Origin: Symmachiella macrocystis
GTDB lineage: Bacteria; Planctomycetota; Planctomycetia; Planctomycetales; Planctomycetaceae
Length of the DNA: 64,000 bases
Direction of reading: 5' to 3'
Assembly (NCBI RefSeq): GCF_007860075.1
Contig: NZ_SJPP01000003.1
Location: 434,001 to 498,000, forward strand
Position 1 is the first letter of the stretch; each line of letters opens with the position of its first letter. A program made the position numbers and the translations under genes. This document shows, piece after piece, positions 1 through 9,250 of the stretch. The notes under the pieces were generated by a model. That model was given only the letters and a program-made list of their open reading frames with translations. It made no database searches and had not been told where the DNA came from.

Positions 1-533
1 GCACGCACCAACCGCCGCACCGGTTGCAGCCCCAACGGTCATGATCGGCGAGCCACAGCTATCGCAGCCATGATGCGCACCGCGCATGGCTGCCGGCCTG
101 TCGTATTAAGATGGCAAGGATTCCCCGCGGAATTAGAAAACAAGGCCGCCACCGGTCGGCAAGCGATCGACCGATGCGACCTTGAAGATCGCCCGCGCAA
201 AACGCGGACAATCATCGGGCGAGGCCCCGATATCTGTTCACAATCCCTTCCGAGCCGAATTATCATAGGGGAAAAGACGTGTTTGAGATTGTCTTACCCA
301 CCTTGATATAAGCAATGACGAGTTTCGCTCAAAAATATCACCGCGAATCTTAAAAAAATCACAAATTCTTCAATTTCCGTCATTTTGAGCCACAAACTTT
401 GCGCGGCAATCGAATCGCATCTCGAAAGTCGGCAGACAATTGGCTTGTTTCGGGTCTAGAATTCCGGAATAAAACACTTAGAATGCAACTGTGTAAATCC
501 GATGTGATCCTCATTCGCAAAAGCTGCTGCGCC
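1..533. other. Left-edge region without a supported gene
   Basis: No convincing gene is seen here. Short open frames on both strands lack domain-like content. On the minus strand a frame opens at an ATG near position 88 and runs off the window edge; its 29 visible residues include a Cys-rich piece (GCDSCG) and an Ala/Gly-rich stretch. It could be the first part of a gene lying to the left, but the evidence is too thin to call it. The right part of the gap holds a possible promoter for the gene starting at 534. Confidence 0.4.
283..311 (+). promoter_or_regulatory. Possible sigma-70-type promoter
   Basis: TTGAGA (283-288) and ATATAA (306-311) are separated by exactly 17 bases, a good match to the consensus spacing. 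It points towards the gene starting at 534 and would leave a leader of about 215 bases. Planctomycete promoters are poorly charted, so this is only a sequence match. Confidence 0.3.
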
Positions 534-1619
534 ATGACAAACAATCGACTTTTGTGGCTGACAGTGCTGGTCTGGCTCATGGCCACAGCAACAGCGCAGG
601 CACAGTTGCCTGAACCGGCGCTGGCGAATCCCAAGTATCCGTCGGTCCCCACCCAGGTGGAAACGAGCGGACTGGAATACATTACACCGACCACGCAACG
701 GGCCATTGACCGGGGGTTGCGGTTTTTGTCGAAAAAGCAATCCGCAGATGGATCCTATGGCAGCGGACCGCGTTATCGTCACAACGTGGCTGTCACGGCG
801 CTATCCAGCATGGCGTTTCTCTCCGCCGGACACATGCCGCGCCGCGGGCCGTATGGAGAGCAAGTTGACAAGACGGTTGAGTTTCTCCTTCGCCACACCA
901 AACCATCCGGATTTATTTTTGTCGAGGAGGGAGCGTCGCACGGTCCGATGTACGGCCATGGTTTTGCGACCCTCTACCTAGCCGAAGTGTACGGTACAAC
1001 GCCTCGTAAGGAGATCCGTGAAAAGTTATCGCTGGCTGTGAATCTGATTGTGAATTCGCAAAACGACCAAGGGGGGTGGCGGTATGAGCCCAACAGCAAA
1101 GATGCCGACGTCTCGGTAACGGTCTGCCAGATTATGGCCCTCCGTGCGGCGCGTAATGCCGGCATTTTTGTCCCCAAGGACACGGTCGACCGTTGCATCA
1201 AATACGTCAAGGCCTGCCAAAACAACGACGGTGGGTTTCGGTATCAGTTGAATCACAACCGAGACAGCCTGTTTCCCCGTTCCGCCGCGGGCGTGGTCGC
1301 ACTCTATAGTGCGGGGGAGTATGAAGGCGCCGAGATCAATCGTGGTATTCAATATCTGCACCGACATCTACCCCGTCCCGGGCGGGCACGCGGCGTCGAA
1401 TATTATTTTTACGGCAATTATTACGGCGTCCAAGCCATGTGGCATGCCGGTGGCGACAATTGGAAACGATGGTATCCCGCTGTACGTGACGACTTGCTCA
1501 TCAGTCAATCCGCTGACGGCAGTTGGGACAATAACTTGCAAAACCCCGAATACGGGACAGCAATGGCCCTATTGATCCTGCAGATGCCCAACAACTATTT
1601 ACCAATTTTCCAACGTTGA
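534..1619 (+). CDS. Secreted prenyltransferase/squalene-cyclase repeat protein
   Basis: The 361-residue product begins MTNNRLLW followed by a hydrophobic stretch ending in AQA, a typical Sec signal peptide; this ATG is preferred over an in-frame start at 399, which would bury the signal. The mature part has four QW-like repeats (QSADGSYG, QNDQGGWRY, QNNDGGFRY, QSADGSWD), the signature of the alpha/alpha-barrel fold shared by squalene cyclases and prenyltransferases. The catalytic DxDD of cyclases is not evident. Many planctomycete genomes carry such secreted repeat proteins with no known reaction, so binding or a structural role is as likely as catalysis. It lies 24 bases before the next gene and is probably co-transcribed with it. 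Confidence 0.8.
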   Translation: MTNNRLLWLTVLVWLMATATAQAQLPEPALANPKYPSVPTQVETSGLEYITPTTQRAIDRGLRFLSKKQSADGSYGSGPRYRHNVAVTALSSMAFLSAGHMPRRGPYGEQVDKTVEFLLRHTKPSGFIFVEEGASHGPMYGHGFATLYLAEVYGTTPRKEIREKLSLAVNLIVNSQNDQGGWRYEPNSKDADVSVTVCQIMALRAARNAGIFVPKDTVDRCIKYVKACQNNDGGFRYQLNHNRDSLFPRSAAGVVALYSAGEYEGAEINRGIQYLHRHLPRPGRARGVEYYFYGNYYGVQAMWHAGGDNWKRWYPAVRDDLLISQSADGSWDNNLQNPEYGTAMALLILQMPNNYLPIFQR

Positions 1620-1643
1620 TCCTCTTCCAGTCCTTCCCCGCCC

Positions 1644-2888
1644 ATGATGCGCCAACCTGGTTCGATCTATGCTGTTCACACCCTCTGCGGGTGGATCTTG
1701 CTTGCGACCGCGGTCATTCCGCTGCGCAGCGGTTTCGCAGAGGAGGCAGTCTCCGTTGAATCGGTCAGCGGTACAACCTACACCGGTTCGCTGAGCGAGG
1801 TGACGGCTGAGCACGTTATCGTCGCCGGAAAACCCGCTGAGACTATTCCGATTGCCGACGTCATTCGTATCGATTGGCCGGAGCGGCGTGTGGCGAGTTT
1901 GAGTGGCCAAGATCTCGTACTGCTGGCCAACGGCGACCGACTGGTCATGGACCCGGTGCAAACGGACAACGAAATCCTGCGTGCTAAGTGGCGCAAGTTT
2001 CCGGGATTGCCACTCTGTTCCATTCCACTGGAAATGGTCCAAGGCATCGCTTGGAAACTGCCGCAAGATCGTGTTTCACGCTCAGGAGTGATCACGCGTT
2101 TGCTGAACTATTCCACCAAGACGGACTTGCTCACCTTGCGAAACGGAAATTCCGTCGCCGGTGAATTCCTGGGGTTCAACGTGGACTCCTTAAAATTGGA
2201 AACCGCCGCCGGACCGCTCGACATCGAATTGGCATCACTGAATTCTCTTTCCTTCAACCCTGAGTTGATCGCCTTTCCCAAGTCGCAAGGAGTGCGGATG
2301 ATCGTCACGCTGATCGACGGCAGCCGATTCACAGCGACGCAATTCCAATTCCTAGCCGACGCCGGTATGCAATTCACAATGGCCTTCGGCGGCCAAGCGA
2401 CATTTGCCCTCGACCGCATCGCCTCGATGCAAGTCGTCGGAGGCCGTGCGGTCTACCTTTCGGATCTCAAACCGCGCGATTATACCTTTACCCCCTACCT
2501 GTCGCTTCGCTGGCCACTGCAGTCCGATCGCAACGCGACCGGTGAATCGCTGCGCGTGGGGGGCCGTGAATACGCCAAGGGCTTGGGAACGCACAGCCAA
2601 GCGGAAATCACCTATGCCCTGGATGGGAACTACAGTCAGTTCCAAGCCGTTGTGGGAATCGACGATCTTGCCGGGCGAGGAGGAAACGCGATTGCGGAGG
2701 TACTGGTCGATGAGAAATTGGTCTGGACCAGTGAACCACTCACATCCGGTGGCCCACCGCAACGGATTGAATCCCTTGATCTCTCCGGCGCTTTGGCACT
2801 GACACTACGCGTGCAATTCGGCCAACGCGGCGACGTGCAAGATCACGTCGATTGGTGTGACGCACTGTTGGTCAAACAACCCAAGTAG
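1644..2888 (+). CDS. Secreted NPCBM/NEW2-domain protein
   Basis: This 414-residue protein starts with a signal peptide (about 1-33). Two-thirds of it is a beta-rich region with short repeated units (such as SVSGTTYTGSLSEV and LRNGNSVAGEFLGF), which look like tandem small beta-domains. Residues about 278-410 match the NPCBM/NEW2 fold, with the GLGTHSQAEI segment and a closing HVDWCDALL strand. NPCBM domains bind carbohydrate in glycosidases; here no catalytic domain is attached, so a sugar-binding role at the cell surface is inferred. ATG codons occur at both 1644 and 1647. It follows the preceding secreted repeat protein closely and probably shares its transcript. Confidence 0.82.
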   Translation: MMRQPGSIYAVHTLCGWILLATAVIPLRSGFAEEAVSVESVSGTTYTGSLSEVTAEHVIVAGKPAETIPIADVIRIDWPERRVASLSGQDLVLLANGDRLVMDPVQTDNEILRAKWRKFPGLPLCSIPLEMVQGIAWKLPQDRVSRSGVITRLLNYSTKTDLLTLRNGNSVAGEFLGFNVDSLKLETAAGPLDIELASLNSLSFNPELIAFPKSQGVRMIVTLIDGSRFTATQFQFLADAGMQFTMAFGGQATFALDRIASMQVVGGRAVYLSDLKPRDYTFTPYLSLRWPLQSDRNATGESLRVGGREYAKGLGTHSQAEITYALDGNYSQFQAVVGIDDLAGRGGNAIAEVLVDEKLVWTSEPLTSGGPPQRIESLDLSGALALTLRVQFGQRGDVQDHVDWCDALLVKQPK

Positions 2889-2910
2889 CGGTCATTGCAC
2901 TTCCCGCCAT

Positions 2911-3291
2911 CTATTCGACGGCGGCTTGCTGTCCCTCCTCCAAGCGTGCCAGTACGATTTCGGCCATCAGCGGATGCAGTCCCAGCGGAGGGCAGAGTTG
3001 AAACTGGGTGTTGGGGAATTCCTCTGTGAGTTGGCGGCGATGTTTCTGTAAATCCTCGACGACATGCACGCCCGCGGAGAGGAAATAAGGCATCATCAAG
3101 ACTTCCGTCGCCCCGGCCGCGACACAGCTGCGGCCTCCTTGATCGATCGTCGGTTCGGTGAGCTCCAGATAGCTGACTTCAATGATCGCATAGCGACCAA
3201 TGCGGCGAATTTCGTCCGCCAACAGGACAAGATCATGATTTGCGGCGTTCCGCCGGCTACCATGTGCGATCAACAGTACGGCTACGGACAT
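2911..3291 (-). CDS. Sirohydrochlorin chelatase, short CbiX/SirB type
   Basis: A 126-residue single-domain chelatase of the CbiX(S) size class. These enzymes insert Co2+ or Fe2+ into sirohydrochlorin in cobalamin or siroheme synthesis. The N-terminal LLIAHGSRR carries the metal-binding His10, and MMPYFLSAGVHV carries the second His (His76). The start at 3291 is chosen because a GGAG lies six bases upstream; an in-frame ATG at 3303 is possible. No other tetrapyrrole gene is nearby, so the metal cannot be told from context. It converges with the NPCBM gene and diverges from the kinase gene. Confidence 0.85.
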   Translation of the reverse strand: MSVAVLLIAHGSRRNAANHDLVLLADEIRRIGRYAIIEVSYLELTEPTIDQGGRSCVAAGATEVLMMPYFLSAGVHVVEDLQKHRRQLTEEFPNTQFQLCPPLGLHPLMAEIVLARLEEGQQAAVE

Positions 3292-3485
3292 TGGTGACTC
3301 CATCTCGATCTGCTTGACGTGGCGACAGAACGTTTGGAGAATCAACCTCGCCCTGTTATGAAAGATCCCCCGATCTATCGCAGTATGTTTTATGATTATC
3401 GAGGGGACGGGGTCTTTTCTCAAGTTCACATATCGACAAAACTTTCCATAGCCCTCGACATTCGTCGGCGAAGGAGCAATTCCGC

Positions 3486-5129
3486 GTGTCGTCACATCCC
3501 AGCCAAATCGGCCCGTACCTCATTACTCAAAAAATCGGCGCGGGTGGTATGGGGACTGTGTACCTCGGACATCATACCGATTCGCACAAGGTGGCGGCGG
3601 TCAAAGTCCTTCCCTCATCCATGGCGCGCGAAGCTGGATTCGTGGCACGATTCGAACGCGAAATCGAATCGCTCAGGCGGCTTTCGAATCCGCACATTAT
3701 CGAGCTGTATGAAAGCGGGACTGATGACGACACTTATTATTATGCGATGGAATACGTCGACGGCGAAACGCTTGCCGATTTGATACGTCGCGAAAAACGC
3801 CTCCCTTGGCGGCAGGTGGTCGACATCGGCATCCAAACCTGCTCAGCTCTCAAATCTGCGCATGACGCGGGCATCATCCATCGAGACTTGAAGCCGTCCA
3901 ATTTAATGCTCAACGACGACGGCGTTGTTAAATTGACCGATTTCGGTATCGCCCAGGTTTTCGCTACCAGTAAATTGACCGCCACCGGCGGGATTGTCGG
4001 CACTGCGGAATTCATGTCGCCCGAACAGGCCGATGGACGCCGCGCTAGCAAGCAAAGCGACCTGTACTCGTTAGGAGCAGTGCTCTACGCGCTGATCACC
4101 GGCCGTCCGCCGTTTTCCGGTTCCACGTCATCGGAAGTGATCCACAAACACAAATACGGACAGTTCGAACGTCCCTCGCTATTGGTGCCGGAAATCCCTA
4201 GTTGGTTGGAAGTCATCATCTGTCAGTTGTTGGAGAAGGAACCGGAGAAACGATTCCCCGACGCCTACGTTCTCGCGCGGCAATTGGAACAAGTCCGCAA
4301 GCGTGTTGAACTTTCGATGCGGGACACGATCACCAGTATGCCCTCGCAAGGCGATGTGGGTCCAACCATAGCCATTAGCCCCGAACCTGATTTCGGCGGC
4401 GCGACAATGATGAAGGACCTCGTAGGCCAAGAATTGGAACGTCTACATGGTGAGCACCCGATTTCCGCATTTTTCAATCGCACGCCGGTGCTCATACTGT
4501 CCTTAATCCTACTGATCGCTGGTGGGTTTTTTTGGTTTCGCGACACCCAACTCCCTGCCGCCGAGCGTTTCGAAGCAGCCCGTGAAATTTTGGATGGCGA
4601 TGAAAGTGAACAGTGGCTGTCGGCCGGAAAGGAGATGCAAGCCTTAATCGCTGAAGACCCCGATACCTGGCAGGACGAAGTCGCCCCGTATCTGGACAAG
4701 GTGGAATTGTACCGTCTAAAAAACACACTGGGACGAAAGGCCCGGAAAACCCTGCGCAAAGGTCCTAATTCCGAGCCGGAACGGTTACTGTTATTGGCGC
4801 AGAACCATCGCGAACAAGGTGATTTGGCTGCTGCAGCGAAAGTCTTAACCGCACTGACAACACTCCTCAATGAAAACCCCGAATATGCCGATCTGAATCA
4901 AGTCGGCGAGCAACTCTTAGCTGAGATCTCCGCCGAACGGGAATCGATGGATAACACCCAGGCGATGTTGATCAGTGCCCTCGATCGCGCCGATCGTTTG
5001 CAGGAAGATGGAAATCTGGAGGGTGCCCGCCAAATATGGTCGAGCGTCCTTGAACTGTATGAAAACGAAGCTGCATTAAAGCCCCATACCGCTCGCGCCA
5101 GCGCCGGCCTCCAGGCCGAATCCCCCTAA
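3486..5129 (+). CDS. Membrane-anchored Hanks-type Ser/Thr protein kinase
   Basis: The 547-residue protein has a complete kinase domain (about 10-275): glycine loop GAGGMGTVYLG, ATP-binding Lys40, helix-C Glu59, catalytic HRDLKPSN (Asp134), DFG 152-154 and SPE 178-180. A linker follows, then one membrane span (about 332-350) and a C-terminal tail of about 195 residues rich in helical, TPR-like segments, which would sit outside the cytoplasm if the topology is as in PknB-type receptors. Translation starts at a GTG with AAGGAG nine bases upstream. The tail lacks PASTA repeats, so its ligand is unknown. The gene is followed after 48 bases by apt and may be co-transcribed with it. Confidence 0.92.
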   Translation: MSSHPSQIGPYLITQKIGAGGMGTVYLGHHTDSHKVAAVKVLPSSMAREAGFVARFEREIESLRRLSNPHIIELYESGTDDDTYYYAMEYVDGETLADLIRREKRLPWRQVVDIGIQTCSALKSAHDAGIIHRDLKPSNLMLNDDGVVKLTDFGIAQVFATSKLTATGGIVGTAEFMSPEQADGRRASKQSDLYSLGAVLYALITGRPPFSGSTSSEVIHKHKYGQFERPSLLVPEIPSWLEVIICQLLEKEPEKRFPDAYVLARQLEQVRKRVELSMRDTITSMPSQGDVGPTIAISPEPDFGGATMMKDLVGQELERLHGEHPISAFFNRTPVLILSLILLIAGGFFWFRDTQLPAAERFEAAREILDGDESEQWLSAGKEMQALIAEDPDTWQDEVAPYLDKVELYRLKNTLGRKARKTLRKGPNSEPERLLLLAQNHREQGDLAAAAKVLTALTTLLNENPEYADLNQVGEQLLAEISAERESMDNTQAMLISALDRADRLQEDGNLEGARQIWSSVLELYENEAALKPHTARASAGLQAESP

Positions 5130-5177
5130 AATCACTCCCTCCGTGCCACTTGCCTCACCTTGGAGATACCTCACACG

Positions 5178-5714
5178 ATGGCCAAGAACTTGGACCTGAA
5201 ATCTTATATTCGTAATATCCCCGATTTTCCCAAACCGGGAATCATGTTTCGCGACATTACCCCGCTGTTGGCCAACGCCGAGGCCTTTGGCGAATCGATC
5301 CGCCAATTCGCCGATCATTTTCGCGACGAAAAACCAACAGCGATCTTGGCGGCAGAAGCGCGGGGCTTTATTTTTGCCGCTCCCTTGGCGCTGGAATTGG
5401 GCGTGAGTTTCGTTCCCATTCGCAAACCGGGCAAACTCCCATTTGACACGCATGCGTTTCACTATGAATTAGAATACGGCAGCGACTCGCTGGAATTGCA
5501 TACCGATGCCGTTGGCGCGGGTGACCGTGTGTTATTGGTCGATGACCTCTTGGCCACCGGCGGGACCATGCAGGCCTGTGCTGCCCTGACGAAACAGTGC
5601 GGCGCAGAGATTGCCGGCTTCGCCTTTTTGATCGAACTCGATTTTTTGAACGGTCGCGAAAACCTGTTACCACACAACGTGATGAGCCTGATTCACTACA
5701 ACGGCGAAGATTAA
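5178..5714 (+). CDS. apt: Adenine phosphoribosyltransferase
   Basis: This cytoplasmic purine-salvage enzyme converts adenine and PRPP to AMP and pyrophosphate. The 178-residue length is normal for the family. It shows the N-terminal [18 protein letters not shown] signature, the AAEARGF segment and the PRPP-binding loop [13 protein letters not shown] (118-130). The ATG at 5178 (MAKNLDL) is preferred over one at 5160, which adds six residues with no family match. All key residues seem intact. Confidence 0.96.
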   Translation: MAKNLDLKSYIRNIPDFPKPGIMFRDITPLLANAEAFGESIRQFADHFRDEKPTAILAAEARGFIFAAPLALELGVSFVPIRKPGKLPFDTHAFHYELEYGSDSLELHTDAVGAGDRVLLVDDLLATGGTMQACAALTKQCGAEIAGFAFLIELDFLNGRENLLPHNVMSLIHYNGED

Positions 5715-5808
5715 CGGCGCATTCTCAGTTCGGGAGTGGGTGCAAACTACGCGACCTGAACCACTCACACAAACAATTTTTATTTCGGCAAATCACAAGA
5801 GACGCGTT

Positions 5809-6156
5809 ATGCCCGCATCCGTTGAAGCAGTTGAAAAATGCCAGGTCATCATGGCGCATGCTTGGATGGTCCGGACCTTCATCAAGCACAGTGAAGAAGT
5901 CGAGGATTTCCCCGAACTGATGGACATCGTCCGTGCGGTGTTCGACACCGCGCGTGCGCTGGAAACCCGCACCGATGATCCCACCGGTTATTTGAAGATG
6001 TTGCAAAAGAAAATCGGGAAACTGCGAACAGCCGCCGCCGAGTTCACTACCAACGCGCCGATCGCCTCGGGACACACGAACTTCAAACAAGCCGTGATCT
6101 CGATGAACGCCTGCATAACCGGGCTGGAACAGGTACTGGCCGATTCCGTTGGTTAG
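5809..6156 (+). CDS. Small helical protein of unknown function
   Basis: I do not recognise this 115-residue protein. It is predicted by eye to be mostly alpha-helical, has no signal peptide or membrane span, and is moderately acidic. The segment AHAWMVRTFIKHSEEVEDFPEL resembles nothing specific, though a small helical bundle is likely. The ATG at 5809 is preferred over a GTG at 5740 because the extra N-terminus is low quality. It sits 95 bases after apt on the same strand and converges with the PVC cytochrome gene, whose stop is only eight bases away. Confidence 0.7.
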   Translation: MPASVEAVEKCQVIMAHAWMVRTFIKHSEEVEDFPELMDIVRAVFDTARALETRTDDPTGYLKMLQKKIGKLRTAAAEFTTNAPIASGHTNFKQAVISMNACITGLEQVLADSVG

Positions 6157-6163
6157 ACTTCGA

Positions 6164-9148
6164 TTATTCTCCAGACGTTTCTTGCTTTGCCGGTTGAGGC
6201 GGGTCGCTTTGCAAGTACGCCACGATGTCCCGCACCTGTTGGGCCGTAAAAGTGTCCAACAATTTCTCAGGCATCAATGATACTTCTTGTTGCACCATTT
6301 CGTCGATCTCGTCGCGTGCAATCACCGTACGTTGATCCTTGGCATCGACAATCGTAATCGTGGTCGGGGTCGAATCGGCGATCAATCCCGAAACACTTCG
6401 CCCGTCGATCGTGATGACGGTATACATGAAATACTCTTTGCGAATCATCGCACTGGGATCCACAATGTTCATCAGCATGAACCGGGTATTCTTGCGATCA
6501 AAGTCGGTCAGTTTGGGGCCAATGGCTTTCCCCTCGCCGTGCAACGTATGGCAGACCAAACAGGTCTTCACCACCAACTCCTTCCCCTTGAGCGGATCGC
6601 CCGCCTTGAGTTTGACCGAGACGGCTATCCCATGCACCTTGGCCGCTTTATCGCCGGGACTTTCCCCACCCACCACGCGGCCCCAATGTTTTTCGATCAA
6701 TTGGTTGAGCGTCTCGTCTTTATGAAACGCGATTTTTTGTAGCTGATCGTTGGGAACCTCTTTGGCGGGAATCTTGCCCGTGTCGACCGCTTGCAATAAT
6801 TCCCCAGCCCATGCCACACGGCTGCACAACAAACCCCGCGCTTGGCTTTTCAATGCGGCCGACATCGCTGGATACCGCTGAAGGACTGTGCGAGAAATCT
6901 CAGGAGATTGAAAACGTTGCAGGGCTTGCAGCACCCCTCCGCGGACTGCTGCCGGGGTCTGATCATTCAGCAGCGCCAACAGTTGAGCTGCATCCTCCTC
7001 GCGACCAACTTGTCCCAAAACCTGTAGCAACAACAGACGTGTTTTGACGTCGGTCGTGTTGTCGACAACTTGCCGCATCGCTTCGTCGCGGGCTTTTTTG
7101 CTTCCCAGTCGAATGGCAAACCGAATCAAAGTCGGATCAGGGGTCCCCTGCTCCCACAATTTGGCCAACGGCTGTTGCAGTGCTTTCGGAACCGTATCAC
7201 GACGACTCCCTTGCAGGCCTTTTTCCATGCCGCGAATCAACATCGCGGTTTCTTCTTCACCCGGTGCCATCGCCAACAACCGCGCGCAGCATTCAAAGTC
7301 AGCTTCCTCTCCGGCGGCAGCATAGCGCTGCGCCAATCGTTCCACGATCATCTTCCGAACCAACGGTTGTTTCCACGCCTCCGGTTCGGCCAGTAGTTCG
7401 AGCACCAAATCTCGGTCCACTGCCGCTTTATCCTCCACCGCCCACCACAACAATAGCGGAATGTGCGGGTCGTCCAGATCGGCATTCTGCTTGAGCATCT
7501 CCCGCACGATCGGCAACGCCTGTTCGCCCGGCAACCGTTTGGCCGTGCAAGCCAATTGGCTCCGCACGGTCGGACTGGCATCGGTCGATGCCAGACTTAA
7601 CAGACGAGAATGCAGCACCGGGGAAACCTGCTTGGTGTCTCCCAGCAGTCGAATTACCCAGGTGCGAATATCTTCGCTACGATGCTCCAGAAGTTTTTCC
7701 GCCAATGCGTCATTGAATCCCCCCGAAACATACAACATCCAAAACGCCCGCAGCGCCAAATTGTCATCCTCTGATTCCAGCACGAGCTTCTTCAGCGGTG
7801 CAATCACAGCCGGATCGCGCCGTGCTGCGAGAATGCGCCGTGCTTCGCGGCCGTACCAATCGTTTTTGTGGTGTAGCAATTCCACCAGTTCGAGGCTGGT
7901 TAATTTCGCCAGATCAAACGGCTGGACCGGTTGGGTACCATCGGCGACGAGTTGATAAATCCGTCCGTTCGTTTTATCCCAGTCGTCCCGCGGATCAACA
8001 TGGTTCGCCCGTTCGTCATACCAGTCGGCAATAAACACAGAACCATCCGGCGCCACGGCGCAATCGATCGGCCGAAACCATGTGTCGTTGGCCAATAACA
8101 GATCACCGCCGAAATCATTTTTCAAAGTCGAACGATCGCGCTCAATCGTGTGCCAATAGATCGCGTTGGAAAGAACGTTGGCGGCAATGTATTGATTTTG
8201 AAACCGCTCGGGAAACGAATCCGCCTGATACACCACACCACCGATCGTGACATGCCCCCCCTTAAAGTTGCTGTGCGGGACATGATTGAAGAATCCGTAG
8301 GCGTGCGGGTTTTGTAACGGGCCATGTTTGCCGAAGGACTTAACGTAGTACCCCCCCTGCACCTGATGCAGCATGGCATGGTTGCCGTAATTCGTCCCGG
8401 CCAGCATGTTGCCGTGTTGATCAAAATCGGCCCCCCAGGTATTGCCCCCCCCTTCGGCGAACAATTCGAATTCCTTGGTCAGCGGATGGTACCGCCAGAT
8501 TCCCTGTTGAAAGGTGATGCCGCGAATATTGGCCGTCACCGTGCTCCCCTGCGCGCCGTAAAGCCACCCATCCGGTCCCCAGGTGAGCGAATTGGCAAAC
8601 GCGTGCGAGTCTTCCATACCAAAACCGGTTAGGCAAACTTCTGGATCACCATCGGGAACGTCGTCACCATCGCGATCGGGGTAGAACAGCAGATACGGAC
8701 TTTGCAGCACGAACACCCCGCCATACCCCAAGGCCAAGCCGGTGGTCAGATTCAGGTCGTTGACAAAATCCTTAAACTTATCCGCCCGCCCGTCACCATC
8801 TGTGTCTTCGAGAATTGTAATCCGGTCCACCCCGCGCGGCCCGTTGGGGGGCGGCTCGGGAAGTTTGTCATAGACCGTCCGCAAATAGCGGTCGACCTTC
8901 AGCGCCTTCAAACCGGCGGGATGCGGATACTGCAGGTATTGAATGACCCACAACCGTCCTCGTTCGTCAAACGTCATCGACACCGGCTGGCGGACGTCTG
9001 GTTCGGAGGCGAATAACTTCACGGAAAAACCATCCGCGACCGTCATCCGTTTGACCGCCTCTTCCGGCGTAAACCCTTGCGCAAATGCAGCGGCGCAGAC
9101 AGCATGACACAGTACTGTGGAAACGAGGGCGCGAAACACAACGTTCAT
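6164..9148 (-). CDS. PVC-type dehydrogenase/HEAT/cytochrome c protein
   Basis: A 994-residue secreted protein of the large family characteristic of Planctomycetes and Verrucomicrobia. The order is: signal peptide (about 1-23), an N-terminal beta-propeller of the PVC membrane-bound dehydrogenase type (about 25-400), a run of HEAT-like helical repeats (about 410-830), and a C-terminal cytochrome c domain with the haem-binding CLVCH at 863-867. Such proteins are thought to oxidise sugars or related alcohols at the cell envelope and pass electrons to the attached haem, but the substrate of this paralogue is unknown. It lies alone on the minus strand, with about 100 bases separating its start from the stop of the methyltransferase gene. 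Confidence 0.93.
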   Translation of the reverse strand: MNVVFRALVSTVLCHAVCAAAFAQGFTPEEAVKRMTVADGFSVKLFASEPDVRQPVSMTFDERGRLWVIQYLQYPHPAGLKALKVDRYLRTVYDKLPEPPPNGPRGVDRITILEDTDGDGRADKFKDFVNDLNLTTGLALGYGGVFVLQSPYLLFYPDRDGDDVPDGDPEVCLTGFGMEDSHAFANSLTWGPDGWLYGAQGSTVTANIRGITFQQGIWRYHPLTKEFELFAEGGGNTWGADFDQHGNMLAGTNYGNHAMLHQVQGGYYVKSFGKHGPLQNPHAYGFFNHVPHSNFKGGHVTIGGVVYQADSFPERFQNQYIAANVLSNAIYWHTIERDRSTLKNDFGGDLLLANDTWFRPIDCAVAPDGSVFIADWYDERANHVDPRDDWDKTNGRIYQLVADGTQPVQPFDLAKLTSLELVELLHHKNDWYGREARRILAARRDPAVIAPLKKLVLESEDDNLALRAFWMLYVSGGFNDALAEKLLEHRSEDIRTWVIRLLGDTKQVSPVLHSRLLSLASTDASPTVRSQLACTAKRLPGEQALPIVREMLKQNADLDDPHIPLLLWWAVEDKAAVDRDLVLELLAEPEAWKQPLVRKMIVERLAQRYAAAGEEADFECCARLLAMAPGEEETAMLIRGMEKGLQGSRRDTVPKALQQPLAKLWEQGTPDPTLIRFAIRLGSKKARDEAMRQVVDNTTDVKTRLLLLQVLGQVGREEDAAQLLALLNDQTPAAVRGGVLQALQRFQSPEISRTVLQRYPAMSAALKSQARGLLCSRVAWAGELLQAVDTGKIPAKEVPNDQLQKIAFHKDETLNQLIEKHWGRVVGGESPGDKAAKVHGIAVSVKLKAGDPLKGKELVVKTCLVCHTLHGEGKAIGPKLTDFDRKNTRFMLMNIVDPSAMIRKEYFMYTVITIDGRSVSGLIADSTPTTITIVDAKDQRTVIARDEIDEMVQQEVSLMPEKLLDTFTAQQVRDIVAYLQSDPPQPAKQETSGE

Positions 9149-9250
9149 ATCGGAAAGCTTCTCTCTGAGGGCAATGGAACATCAATGGTTGTTGATCTAT
9201 CCATTCTCCCCACGTCCCCACCCTTTTGCAACCGCTGACGAACCTCCGCC

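Noticed and set aside
39-266. Minus-strand open frame of 75 codons at the left edge
   Set aside because: Arg/Ser-rich composition typical of a shadow frame, no ribosome site and no recognisable domain.
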